From a virus: a DNA stretch of 46,588 bases. The stretch is from IMG/VR virus record IMGVR_UViG_3300042946_001008, positions 1 through 46,588 of that record. One strand, given 5' to 3'. A program made the position numbers and the translations under genes. The notes beneath the pieces were generated by a model. The model was not told where the DNA came from. It was given only the letters and a program-made list of their open reading frames with translations, and did not search any database. Positions 22,444 to 29,351 of the stretch are shown one piece after another; the first letter of the stretch is position 1, and every line of letters begins with the position of its first letter.

Positions 22444-22452
22444 TCAAAGAAC
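22444..22452 (-). promoter_or_regulatory. boxA-like motif before tRNA-Gln
   Basis: GTTCTTTGACATATTGG on the minus strand, nearly identical over 20+ nt to the leader at 16593. It lies directly after a terminator, so transcripts that read through the terminator, or an unseen promoter, would carry it. Confidence 0.65.
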
Positions 22453-22462
22453 TTAAAACAAA

Positions 22463-22493
22463 AAACCCCGAACCTTGTATTGGTTCGGGGTTT
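22463..22493 (-). terminator. Strong terminator of a small RNA
   Basis: AAACCCCGAACC/GGTTCGGGGTTT 12-bp stem with minus-strand T tract (TTTTTTGTTTT). Confidence 0.9.
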
Positions 22494-22494
22494 A

Positions 22495-22655
22495 TATCTT
22501 GTTACGTTTAACTCAATTTTAACCTATACTCAATTCCGAACCATTATATGACACACGCGGATACCAGCAATTCATAAACTGCGACTTGCTGATAATGACC
22601 ATATGTTTATTAATTGTTCTCATTGATTCTATTTTTTAATTCGTTTTCTAATAAC
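22495..22655 (-). ncRNA. Second independent small structured RNA
   Basis: Bounded by promoter (22661-22690) and terminator (22463-22493). CATTAT (22552-22557)/ATAATG (22592-22597) stacks directly on CAGCAA (22565-22570)/TTGCTG (22586-22591). Same gene organisation as the small RNA at 16690-16790: promoter, sRNA, terminator, then boxA and tRNAs. Confidence 0.55.
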
Positions 22656-22660
22656 TATTA

Positions 22661-22690
22661 CAAATTTAGTAAAAGTTTCTTAATTGACAA
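22661..22690 (-). promoter_or_regulatory. Promoter of the second small RNA
   Basis: TTG (22688-22690), 19 bp, TAAATTTG (22661-22668). Confidence 0.6.
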
Positions 22691-22718
22691 TCTTTTTACT
22701 AAAATTAATATTTTTTTG

Positions 22719-22792
22719 TGGTCCATACAGGACTCGAACCTGTGACATTCTCGTTATGAGCGAGCTACTCTAACCAACTGAGTTAAAGGACC
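22719..22792 (-). tRNA. tRNA-Met(CAT) or Ile2, copy 4
   Basis: Loop CTCATAA, stem CTCG/CGAG, acceptor GGTCCTT/ATGGACC. Confidence 0.92.
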
Positions 22793-22945
22793 TTGTGTGT
22801 GTTTTTGTCTTATCCCCAGAACACACAAACTGTGCCGACACACGATTCGGGGAGCGTCCACGCCATTACATAGATGTACCCGAAGGTATTTTTTATTTCA
22901 ACCTATGTCTGTAATCTCCATCTTCGTTCCCTTGTACTTCGGGCT
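22793..22945 (-). ncRNA. Structured spacer RNA with UUCG hairpin
   Basis: TTGTGTGT (22793-22800)/ACACACAA (22821-22828) forms an 8-bp hairpin. Further upstream on the transcript, CATAG/CTATG and ATTACA/TGTAAT enclose TACC-TTCG-GGTA, a UUCG tetraloop in the minus-strand sense. Confidence 0.5.
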
Positions 22946-22950
22946 ACTTG

Positions 22951-23056
22951 TAGTCAGGACAGGACTCGAACCTGCATCCCACACGGGTTTACAACCTCAG
23001 AGAAGTTTATTAATAGGTTGTTAAGACCAAGCGTTTACCAATTCCGCCGCCTGACT
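22951..23056 (-). tRNA. Atypical tRNA-like gene, AGTCAGG family (copy 3), 106 nt
   Basis: Acceptor AGTCAGG/CCTGACT, Leu-type D-arm (GCGGAATTGGTAAACGC) and a possible anticodon loop CTTAACA (TAA, Leu) on a short stem. An extra segment, ACAACC...GGTTGT, inserts about 30 nt just after the anticodon. Removing it would restore a near-normal loop CTTAAAA. Either a greatly enlarged variable arm or an intron-like insert. Confidence 0.6.
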
Positions 23057-23061
23057 ATTTG

Positions 23062-23256
23062 TTAATCTTGTCTTGAGTTAATATAATTAAACACATCTTC
23101 ACCAAAAATAGCCTTCATTGACGTTTCAAAAATGTAATGGTCGTAATCATTGTCTTCATAGTATTCTTCATCATTATCAACAAAATCAAGGTATTCTTGA
23201 CAGATTTTTTTTAATTCATCTAAATTTGGTTTTTCTAATTGATGTGGTTTTTCCAT
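23062..23256 (-). CDS. Small acidic hypothetical protein, 64 aa
   Basis: Starts MEKPHQLEKPNLDELKKICQ and is followed by a very acidic stretch (FVDNDEEYYEDNDYDHYIF). It lies between two atypical tRNA-like genes, 5 bp from one. Overall charge is strongly negative, as in DNA-mimic or chaperone-binding proteins, but no family is recognised. Confidence 0.6.
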   Translation of the reverse strand: MEKPHQLEKPNLDELKKICQEYLDFVDNDEEYYEDNDYDHYIFETSMKAIFGEDVFNYINSRQD

Positions 23257-23272
23257 GTTATTTTATTTTTTG

Positions 23273-23364
23273 TAGTCAGGAGAGGAATCGAACCTCTCTA
23301 CAGGGAGCTACCCGTTTCCATAACCTTCCATCGGACTCGAACCGACCTTGTGTCCAACCTGACT
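23273..23364 (-). tRNA. Atypical tRNA-like gene, AGTCAGG family (copy 4), 92 nt
   Basis: Acceptor AGTCAGG/CCTGACT and T-arm AGAGG-TTCGATT-CCTCT. It contains a second T-arm-like hairpin (TCGG-TTCGAGT-CCGA) in the middle and a variable-arm hairpin GGG-TAGCT-CCC. No clear anticodon loop. It looks like two tRNA parts merged. Confidence 0.5.
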
Positions 23365-23368
23365 ATAT

Positions 23369-23563
23369 TTAATCTTCCAGTATATATACCCACTTAACAA
23401 TATCCTCTTCTTGACAATCATCATCGTTTGCGGGTAAATACCATTCATTATTTTTAAAATGACACACCTCATATTTTGGTGCGTGTTTTAAAGATGTTTG
23501 TATCAAAACCCAAGTATTATTGTCAGGTTTTGTTTTTTCGTTTTTAAAATTAATCCAATTCAT
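23369..23563 (-). CDS. Small DUF551-like protein, 64 aa
   Basis: The ATG at 23563 gives MNWINFKNEKTKPDNNTWVL and ends IVKWVYILED. The W-I...P...WVLI...W...W pattern resembles DUF551 phage proteins, which have no known function. A longer frame reading through the tRNA-like gene upstream is rejected. It lies between tRNA-like copies 4 and 5. Confidence 0.6.
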   Translation of the reverse strand: MNWINFKNEKTKPDNNTWVLIQTSLKHAPKYEVCHFKNNEWYLPANDDDCQEEDIVKWVYILED

Positions 23564-23577
23564 AATTTTATTTTTTG

Positions 23578-23684
23578 TAGTCAGGACAGGAATCGAACCT
23601 GTAAAACTTTTATTTGGTTTAGGGTAGGTATTATTCCTATCTCCTTCCAAAACATATATCGTCTACCAATTCCGCCACCTGACT
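23578..23684 (-). tRNA. Atypical tRNA-like gene, AGTCAGG family (copy 5), 107 nt
   Basis: Acceptor AGTCAGG/CCTGACT, Leu-type D-arm (GCGGAATTGGTAGACG) and T-arm ACAGG-TTCGATT-CCTGT. The middle holds TAGG-AATAATA-CCTA and an outer TTTTGG/CCAAA pairing instead of a normal anticodon arm; position 33 is not U. First gene of the tRNA region below the 23694 promoter. Confidence 0.55.
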
Positions 23685-23693
23685 ATTGTTTTA

Positions 23694-23723
23694 CAAAGAT
23701 ATGAAAATTTATTTAATAACCAA
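23694..23723 (-). promoter_or_regulatory. Promoter heading the tRNA region
   Basis: TTG (23721-23723), 19 bp, TATCTTTG (23694-23701), about 10 nt before tRNA-like copy 5. No boxA follows. Confidence 0.65.
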
Positions 23724-23753
23724 CTTTATTTATAATTAAAGTATTTATTAGAT

Positions 23754-24113
23754 ATGAAAAGAGTTATAAGATTAACAGAGTCCGATTTGGAACGTATTGT
23801 TCGTAGAGTTATTCAGGAACAAGAATCCGAAATGGAGGAAGGTTGGTTAGGTGACAAACTTAGGGATGCTAGTAGAGGGGTGAAGAAAATTGCCACAGGT
23901 AAAGAAACCCACCCAAGAGAATATTTTATTGATGAATTATTAGACCTTGAGGATGAGGTTACAGAAAATCCTGAAGAGTTTGTTCATGGTGACGAATGGG
24001 AAAAACTAAAACGTCATCTAATCGCTAAAGCGCAAGATTCAAATTTTTCGGGTCAATTGGTTAAAAAGCCAAAACAATCGGGGAAAATATACATAGATTA
24101 CGAAATCGCTTAA
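23754..24113 (+). CDS. Hypothetical protein with N-terminal LTESDL tag
   Basis: 119 residues starting MKRVIRLTESDLERIVRRVI and continuing QEQESEMEEGW. I recognise this opening as a recurrent N-terminal module on otherwise unrelated proteins of Bacteroidota-type large phages. The rest is charged and helical (IDELLDLEDEVTENPEEFV), with a basic C-terminal stretch. The terminator at 24120-24143 is shared with the convergent gene. Possibly a packaged internal protein with a removable head-targeting peptide; inferred. Confidence 0.7.
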   Translation: MKRVIRLTESDLERIVRRVIQEQESEMEEGWLGDKLRDASRGVKKIATGKETHPREYFIDELLDLEDEVTENPEEFVHGDEWEKLKRHLIAKAQDSNFSGQLVKKPKQSGKIYIDYEIA

Positions 24114-24119
24114 AATAAA

Positions 24120-24143
24120 AAAACCGTAGGAAACTACGGTTTT
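24120..24143. terminator. Bidirectional terminator
   Basis: AAACCGTAG-GAAA-CTACGGTTT hairpin with A and T tracts on both sides, between convergent genes. Confidence 0.85.
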
Positions 24144-24385
24144 TGTTTTAATTTAAAATGTTCATGGTGAACTAAAACATCATAACTTTCAAATAAATCA
24201 ACCAATTTTTTACGTTTCTCTTCACTTACCGTAATATAGATTAAGTCCAATCCATTTTCATCCTCGTCATCCATTAGAGAATCCATATCATCTTCATCAA
24301 GAATTTTCATCATTTCATCAAAGATAATATCTTGACTATCATCGTTTTTTGGTTTTCCAACCTTAAATACACTAATATCTTTCAT
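24134..24385 (-). CDS. Small acidic hypothetical protein, 83 aa
   Basis: MKDISVFKVGKPKNDDSQDI start chosen because it follows the upstream stop by 1 bp. Very acidic middle (DEDDMDSLMDDEDENG) and a C-terminal ISVSEEKRKKLVDLFESYDV region that looks folded. Its stop lies in the terminator stem. Function unknown. Confidence 0.6.
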   Translation of the reverse strand: MKDISVFKVGKPKNDDSQDIIFDEMMKILDEDDMDSLMDDEDENGLDLIYITVSEEKRKKLVDLFESYDVLVHHEHFKLKQKP

Positions 24386-24386
24386 C

Positions 24387-24647
24387 TTAAAACCTTTTAG
24401 CAATTTTACGAATAATTTCCTCCTCTTCAGCGGTTAACATAAGTCGGTTTTCCTGAATTTTATCGACAACCTCGTCCCATTCTTGTTCCAACATTGATTT
24501 TGGTTCTTGTTTTACAACCACCGATTTAGGACTCAGATAACCATCTTCAATAAGGTATTCTACTAACTCAGTAATTTCTTTTTTTGAGCAGGCGTCTAAA
24601 AATTCACCCACATCAATATCCATTTCATCTACATAAAAACTTGGCAT
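24387..24647 (-). CDS. Hypothetical protein, 86 aa
   Basis: Helical, acidic protein (MPSFYVDEMDIDVGEFLDAC, CSKKEITELVEYLIEDGYL, then a C-terminal LTAEEEEIIRKIAKRF). Tightly linked to both neighbours. Common in marine phages as small unknowns; no domain assigned. Confidence 0.6.
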   Translation of the reverse strand: MPSFYVDEMDIDVGEFLDACSKKEITELVEYLIEDGYLSPKSVVVKQEPKSMLEQEWDEVVDKIQENRLMLTAEEEEIIRKIAKRF

Positions 24648-24658
24648 AATCTTTAATT

Positions 24659-24937
24659 TTAAAAAAGTGTATAATTCATTAATTTTTGAACCTCAATCAT
24701 ATAATGAGTTACCTCATCCTCAGTAAGATACCCTAATACATCATTTGTAATTGGTGTATCATAAGTGATTCTTCCTGTTGAATCAAGGACTGCCAATTCA
24801 TACAACCCACTGTCGCCACCATATGAGTATGGTGTTTTAATTACCGACACTCCATATTGGTTATCAAATGTCATAACCGCTTGGACCCCAAGTGAGGCGG
24901 GATGAGAATCAAATTCTAAATCTTCAAATTTATTCAT
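24659..24937 (-). CDS. Hypothetical protein, 92 aa
   Basis: Beta-rich: ASLGVQAVMTFDNQYGVSVI, SYGGDSGLYELAVLDSTG, then a helix ending TEDEVTHYMIEVQKLM. The pattern resembles small phage proteins of unknown function that often neighbour similar ones. It follows the archaemetzincin-like gene by 1 bp, so it is probably co-translated. Confidence 0.6.
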   Translation of the reverse strand: MNKFEDLEFDSHPASLGVQAVMTFDNQYGVSVIKTPYSYGGDSGLYELAVLDSTGRITYDTPITNDVLGYLTEDEVTHYMIEVQKLMNYTLF

Positions 24938-24938
24938 A

Positions 24939-25604
24939 TTAAAAGTTTATTTTACGTTTACAGTTACTACAGAAGTCTCCACTATCATAAGCGTCATTGT
25001 TAATTGCCATGATACAAGATAGGTTATCACAGTGACCTAAACCAAATGTGTGACCAAGTTCGTGGATGACAGTTTCTCTTAAGAAACTTGATTCACCTCG
25101 AACAATAACTGTTCTATTATTACCTGATGCAACTCCTCGAAGCAAATCACCATTAGGGTGGTATAATTTTTTATCTGTGATGTAGATTGTTTTATCATCA
25201 TCATACAAAGATGAACAAGTGTTAACAGAGTTTAAGTCACCGTTAGAAGTCAACATGTAAGAATTGATTTCAACTCGAGGTAAGAATTTTACATTATAAC
25301 CATAGAAATCTTTTACAATGTCTGCCGCAGATTGTAGGTCAGTATTATCAACATCACCTAACGCTCTGATATAAACAGTTTGATTTGTACCAGGGTTTGT
25401 AGAGTATTCTTCCTCAACATGAGAACATGAGGTATCGTGAGAATGAGTTTCCTCTTCAACAGTTACGGGAGTTTCAGGTAGATAGATTGCCACAGGTTTT
25501 TCTACATCAAAAACCTCATATAAATCGGTGTTATTTTTTTTCAAATATTCACCAGCGTATACTATAAGACCAAGAATAATTGCGACGTTGATTAACTTTT
25601 TCAT
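24939..25604 (-). CDS. Archaemetzincin-like zinc metalloprotease
   Basis: 221 residues. N-terminal signal or anchor helix (LINVAIILGLIVYAGEYL), then a disordered Glu/His segment, then the protease domain. The zinc site HELGHTFGLGHC (from about residue 181) continues CDNLSCIM and ends FCSNCKRK, reproducing the archaemetzincin pattern HExxHxxGxxH-C-x4-C-x-M...CxxC, although the second spacer is short. Archaemetzincins are metzincin proteases of largely unknown substrate. A membrane-anchored phage copy could clip envelope proteins. A TATCTTTG element precedes the gene. Confidence 0.8.
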   Translation of the reverse strand: MKKLINVAIILGLIVYAGEYLKKNNTDLYEVFDVEKPVAIYLPETPVTVEEETHSHDTSCSHVEEEYSTNPGTNQTVYIRALGDVDNTDLQSAADIVKDFYGYNVKFLPRVEINSYMLTSNGDLNSVNTCSSLYDDDKTIYITDKKLYHPNGDLLRGVASGNNRTVIVRGESSFLRETVIHELGHTFGLGHCDNLSCIMAINNDAYDSGDFCSNCKRKINF

Positions 25605-25660
25605 AATGATATTGATTTAGATTACAAAGATATAAAAAAAACCGTACCCCACAAAAAAAA

Positions 25661-25918
25661 TCATATCAAATAAGAATCTTTTTTTGCAAAGTCAATAAGA
25701 ACAGAAGGATTATTTTTCCATTCTTTCCAAAAATCAAAATCTTTTAACCTATCTAAAGTGATTTCAGGTATCATTATAAACCCTTCAGGCGCGATACCAT
25801 CATACTTGTGATAATGAGAGTGTTCAATCTTGTCCTTAATCATTTGACAAAATAATTCACTATTAACAAATTCATTGTGTTGTTGTTCTAAAATATTATC
25901 CCGACTTTTCATAATCAA
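25661..25918 (-). CDS. Hypothetical protein, 85 aa
   Basis: MIMKSRDNILEQQHNEFVNS followed by a His-rich segment (KIEHSHYHKYDG) and IMIPEITLDRLKDFDFWKEW. The NILEQQHNEF opening loosely resembles the ERNNILDQHKSIYDGF tag of the gene at 35051. Unknown function. Confidence 0.55.
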   Translation of the reverse strand: MIMKSRDNILEQQHNEFVNSELFCQMIKDKIEHSHYHKYDGIAPEGFIMIPEITLDRLKDFDFWKEWKNNPSVLIDFAKKDSYLI

Positions 25919-26002
25919 AACATAAATATTTTTTTTATGAAAATCAAATTTTATAGTTTATATGGATATTATATACTATATAATATAATTCAAATAAACT
26001 TT

Positions 26003-26560
26003 TCATTTTTTAGTCCTTGATAATCGTTCTACATAATTAAAGACAAAATCAATCCCAAATTTATTTTGGACATTATCTCTAAAATACTCATCTAAACATT
26101 CGGTAACTTCACTTTTAATTTCCCATCCAATTTCTTTGTCATCCATTGCATCTTTGATAGATAAAGTTCTACCATCATCAAAAATCAAACTAACATCACC
26201 ATTGATGTCATCAACAATTATACTAAGGTCTACTTGACGATTTTCCTTATCGATATGATACCCTACAATATTGAAATCAAAATTATAACTTCCGCAATCA
26301 TTTATTGTGTGAGTTTTATTACCTGAAATAAAATTTTTAACTTCATTAAAAACTTTATCTTTCCCATGATATTCAAATAATAACTCCATAAGAGCTCTAT
26401 ACGTATGATGTGTTTTAGGTAACGCTAAAATTTTAAAAGTATCATTTATATCTGGACTTGTTCTATCCCAAAACTTATATATTATTTTTTCAAAATTTGA
26501 TAAACCTCCAAAATCATTTAACATTTGGTCGTATTGTGATTCTGTTACGATAAACTTCAT
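26003..26560 (-). CDS. Hypothetical protein with N-terminal VTESQ tag
   Basis: 185 residues starting MKFIVTESQYDQMLNDFGGL, the same type of opening as the proteins at 16857 and 36644. The following domain alternates strand and helix (DFNIVGYHIDKENRQVDLSI, DGDVSLIFDDG-like segment) and ends with a basic tail. An unknown phage protein; the tag suggests common sorting with the other tagged proteins. Confidence 0.7.
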   Translation of the reverse strand: MKFIVTESQYDQMLNDFGGLSNFEKIIYKFWDRTSPDINDTFKILALPKTHHTYRALMELLFEYHGKDKVFNEVKNFISGNKTHTINDCGSYNFDFNIVGYHIDKENRQVDLSIIVDDINGDVSLIFDDGRTLSIKDAMDDKEIGWEIKSEVTECLDEYFRDNVQNKFGIDFVFNYVERLSRTKK

Positions 26561-26710
26561 AACAATAAATACTAAGATTTACGACTTTCTTTTTTTCATT
26601 ATAATGTTCTTCACATAATATTAGATATCAACCAATATCATTTCTAAGTTTACCTTCATTACCTCACTTTTCACAAATAGTATAACTATCTCTCATTTAA
26701 ATTAAAATAG

Positions 26711-26784
26711 TACACCCGCCAGGATTCAAACCTGGGACCTAATCATTAGAAGTGATTTGCTCTGTTCAGCTGAGCTACGGGTGC
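26711..26784 (-). tRNA. tRNA-Arg(TCT), copy 2, isolated
   Basis: Loop CTTCTAA, stem AATCA/TGATT, acceptor GCACCCG/CGGGTGT, T-loop TTTGAAT. It lies outside the main array, between two protein genes. Confidence 0.93.
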
Positions 26785-26790
26785 ATATAG

Positions 26791-26970
26791 TTATATTTTC
26801 TTAACCTCATACCTGTGATTAGAATCCGAATTATTCTGAAATATTTCTTTCATTCTTTCGGCTTCCTCGAGAGTATCAAACTCCCAAATTTCACTACTTC
26901 CGTTAAGTAATATTACAGGTAATTTTGTACCTGATTTTTCATTAGTAATGTATTTTAAAATTACAAACAT
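26791..26970 (-). CDS. Small hypothetical protein, 59 aa
   Basis: The ATG at 26970 (MFVILKYITNEKSGTKLPVI) is preferred: TATATTTG lies 14 nt upstream of it. Ends in a helix (DTLEEAERMKEIFQ) and a basic tail. Unknown function. Confidence 0.6.
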   Translation of the reverse strand: MFVILKYITNEKSGTKLPVILLNGSSEIWEFDTLEEAERMKEIFQNNSDSNHRYEVKKI

Positions 26971-27022
26971 ATTAATCCTTTTTACAAATATAGAAGTTTT
27001 TTGTTGTAAAATCAAAGTGTTT

Positions 27023-28111
27023 TTATCCTCGTCTTTGATTTTTTTTACTAAAAATGTTTGGGATATCTTTTCTACGTGTTGGTTTTCCTGGTAGATTTTT
27101 CCTTAAAGCGTCTAAATTAGAATCTTTTTTAATCTCAATTAATTTATTTCTATCTTCAGGTTTATTTTGATTCACCCTTACTTGTGGTTTGTTATTTTGA
27201 GGGTTATAAACTCCTTGGGAGTATAGAATTTTATTTAATCTATCGTAATCAACACTACTGGTTTTAGTAGGTGTGAATTTAGGACTATCTTTTTTATGGA
27301 TTAGTTTGTTTAGTATCTCAGAGTTACTTTGTTTAAATTCAGGTATTACCACAATATCCTCATTTTGTTCATATTCAAACTCCAATTTTAGTTTTTCATA
27401 TTTTGGTAAAGAATATATGTGTTTTGCAGTTCTTCCTTGAACTGTTTTATCTCCGAATGAATTTTTATCAGAATATGATTGTCTGTCATGCCAAGTATAT
27501 ACATATAGAGGTTCATCAATATAATAAAAATGTTCACTTCCTGACATTTCTAACATGGGAATACCAAAACCCAAATCACAAGCCGCCTTAAAATAACCAC
27601 CCTCAAATTTTAAATGTTCGTCTTGTATTGCTCTAAATAAAAAAGCTCGATAAGACCTCATATGAGAAAAATTCCATGATGTTACTCTAGCTCTTTCAGG
27701 TTTTGGTTTACCATAATTACCAAGTCTTCCGTTAGTATCTATCCATTTTGTACCACACAACCATATATTATCATCTGAAAAAACTTTGTTAATTCTACTT
27801 AATACGTGATTATCTTTTAGTTTGTCATCACCATCTATTTCAATAATAACGTCATCCCAATCAATCTTTGGATTATTTCTAATGATATCAATGAAATTTT
27901 TTGTTTTATATTTTTTTGAAGTGTTTTTTATCAATACAAATCTTTCATCGTCACCTATTATGTTTTTAGCAACATCGTAAGAATTGTCTGTTGACATGTC
28001 ATCGACAAAATACGCGGTAAAATTTGTGTAATATTGATTTTTTAATGATTCAATACATTTACTGACATATTTTTCAGCATTCCAAAAAGTTGAGACGATT
28101 ACTAATTTCAT
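27023..28111 (-). CDS. GT2-family glycosyltransferase with C-terminal extension
   Basis: 362 residues. The N-terminal GT-A domain starts MKLVIVSTFWNAEKYVSKCI and has YFVDDMSTDNSYDVA and IEIDGDD (the DxD-type metal site), then TSWNFSHMRSYRAFLF in the acceptor region. After about residue 245 comes a charged, Asn/Lys/Pro-rich tail without fold signature. It transfers a sugar from a nucleotide sugar; the acceptor is unknown. It stands head-to-head with four plus-strand sugar genes (28174-30840), so the five form a glycosylation locus, perhaps for virion, DNA or host-surface sugars. Confidence 0.82.
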   Translation of the reverse strand: MKLVIVSTFWNAEKYVSKCIESLKNQYYTNFTAYFVDDMSTDNSYDVAKNIIGDDERFVLIKNTSKKYKTKNFIDIIRNNPKIDWDDVIIEIDGDDKLKDNHVLSRINKVFSDDNIWLCGTKWIDTNGRLGNYGKPKPERARVTSWNFSHMRSYRAFLFRAIQDEHLKFEGGYFKAACDLGFGIPMLEMSGSEHFYYIDEPLYVYTWHDRQSYSDKNSFGDKTVQGRTAKHIYSLPKYEKLKLEFEYEQNEDIVVIPEFKQSNSEILNKLIHKKDSPKFTPTKTSSVDYDRLNKILYSQGVYNPQNNKPQVRVNQNKPEDRNKLIEIKKDSNLDALRKNLPGKPTRRKDIPNIFSKKNQRRG

Positions 28112-28173
28112 AAATTATATTATGTGTATTTATAAATAGGCAATATACACTATTTTTAGAAATATAATCTAAG

Positions 28174-28743
28174 ATGACAAAAAATACATTTACAGTACCA
28201 AAATTTAAAGTTTATCATTTCATCCCTTGGAATTCAGATAAAAATATCGGAAAATCTTATAACGAGATTATGTCAATTGTTGGTTCTAATGATTGGGTAT
28301 GTTTTTTAGACGGTGACGCGGTTCATACAACTCATTTTTTTGGTGTTAGAATTGAGGAAGTTATTCAAAATAACCCATCTTATTCAATGTTAACGTGTTA
28401 TACAAATAGGGTTGGGTGTAAGTATCAGATTGCCCCGAATGTTAATTGGGCAAATAATGACCAATCTTACCATAGAACCATTGGCGAAAATTTATGGAAT
28501 TCTAATAAAGCCTCAGTTATGGATATAACTAAAAATGGACCGTTAAGTGGTGTTCTAATTCTTTTAAAAAAATCAATATGGGAAAAAGTCGGTGGGTTCA
28601 AAGAAGAAAAAATGTTGACAATCGATAATGATATGCACATAAAAGTTAAAAACGCTGGCGGAAAGGTTGGATTAATGAAAGGTATTTATGTCCAACATTG
28701 GTATAGAGGTGGTGATATGGGTAATAAAAAACATTTAATATGA
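28174..28743 (+). CDS. GT2-like glycosyltransferase
   Basis: 189 residues, shorter than usual because the first nucleotide-binding strand is missing. It retains NIGKSYNEIM, DWVCFLDGDAVH (DxD), an acceptor-side NGPLSGVLILLKKSIWEKVG and LTIDNDMHIKV. The ATG follows the AT-rich divergent region by about 60 bp. The stop overlaps the next start (ATGA), coupling the two transferases. Phage GT2 proteins of this size glycosylate virion proteins or modified bases; the target is not evident. Confidence 0.75.
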   Translation: MTKNTFTVPKFKVYHFIPWNSDKNIGKSYNEIMSIVGSNDWVCFLDGDAVHTTHFFGVRIEEVIQNNPSYSMLTCYTNRVGCKYQIAPNVNWANNDQSYHRTIGENLWNSNKASVMDITKNGPLSGVLILLKKSIWEKVGGFKEEKMLTIDNDMHIKVKNAGGKVGLMKGIYVQHWYRGGDMGNKKHLI

Positions 28744-29351
28744 AAAATTTCTCTGTAATCATTCCCACAATGTGGAAATCTGATTTTTTGTCTTCCGCGC
28801 TTTTAGAATACGTAAATTCAGAATTAATTAATGAGATTATTATTATTGATAATAACCCAACAAAAAAAATTTTATTACCTGAAAGTAATAAAATAAAATA
28901 TCTTTCTAAAGGTCATAATATTTTTGTAAACCCGTCTTGGAACTGGGGGGTTAAAGAGTCAATAAATGAAAATTTATTAATTATTAATGATGATTTATTA
29001 ATTAATAATATAGATTTGGTTTTAAATGAAATAAACAAACATAATTATGATTTACTTGGGCTTAATCCAAACAAAATTGATAAGGATATTATTATTGATG
29101 ACGATAAATACAAAATGCCATTTGGGTGGGGGTGTTTTATTTTTATTAAAAAATCAAAATACATTACAATACCTGAAGAATTAAAAATTTGGTATGGAGA
29201 TAGATATCTATTTGATAGAATTATAAATAAAGGTTTAATTTCAATAAAAAATCTAAAAATAGAATTTTCAAAAACTATAAAGTCCGACAATAAAATGTTA
29301 GAAATTACAAATTTTGATAGATTAAATTTTAAAAAAATTAAAAAAATATGA
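28740..29351 (+). CDS. GT2-like glycosyltransferase
   Basis: 203 residues: MKNFSVIIPTMWKSDFLSSA opening, EIIIIDNNPTKK, PSWNWGVKESINENLLIIND (the DD in IINDDLL is the DxD-equivalent), and GWGCFIFIKKS. Short, single GT-A domain. Overlaps both neighbours by 4 bp (ATGA), making a tight translational chain with 28174 and 29348. Confidence 0.75.
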   Translation: MKNFSVIIPTMWKSDFLSSALLEYVNSELINEIIIIDNNPTKKILLPESNKIKYLSKGHNIFVNPSWNWGVKESINENLLIINDDLLINNIDLVLNEINKHNYDLLGLNPNKIDKDIIIDDDKYKMPFGWGCFIFIKKSKYITIPEELKIWYGDRYLFDRIINKGLISIKNLKIEFSKTIKSDNKMLEITNFDRLNFKKIKKI

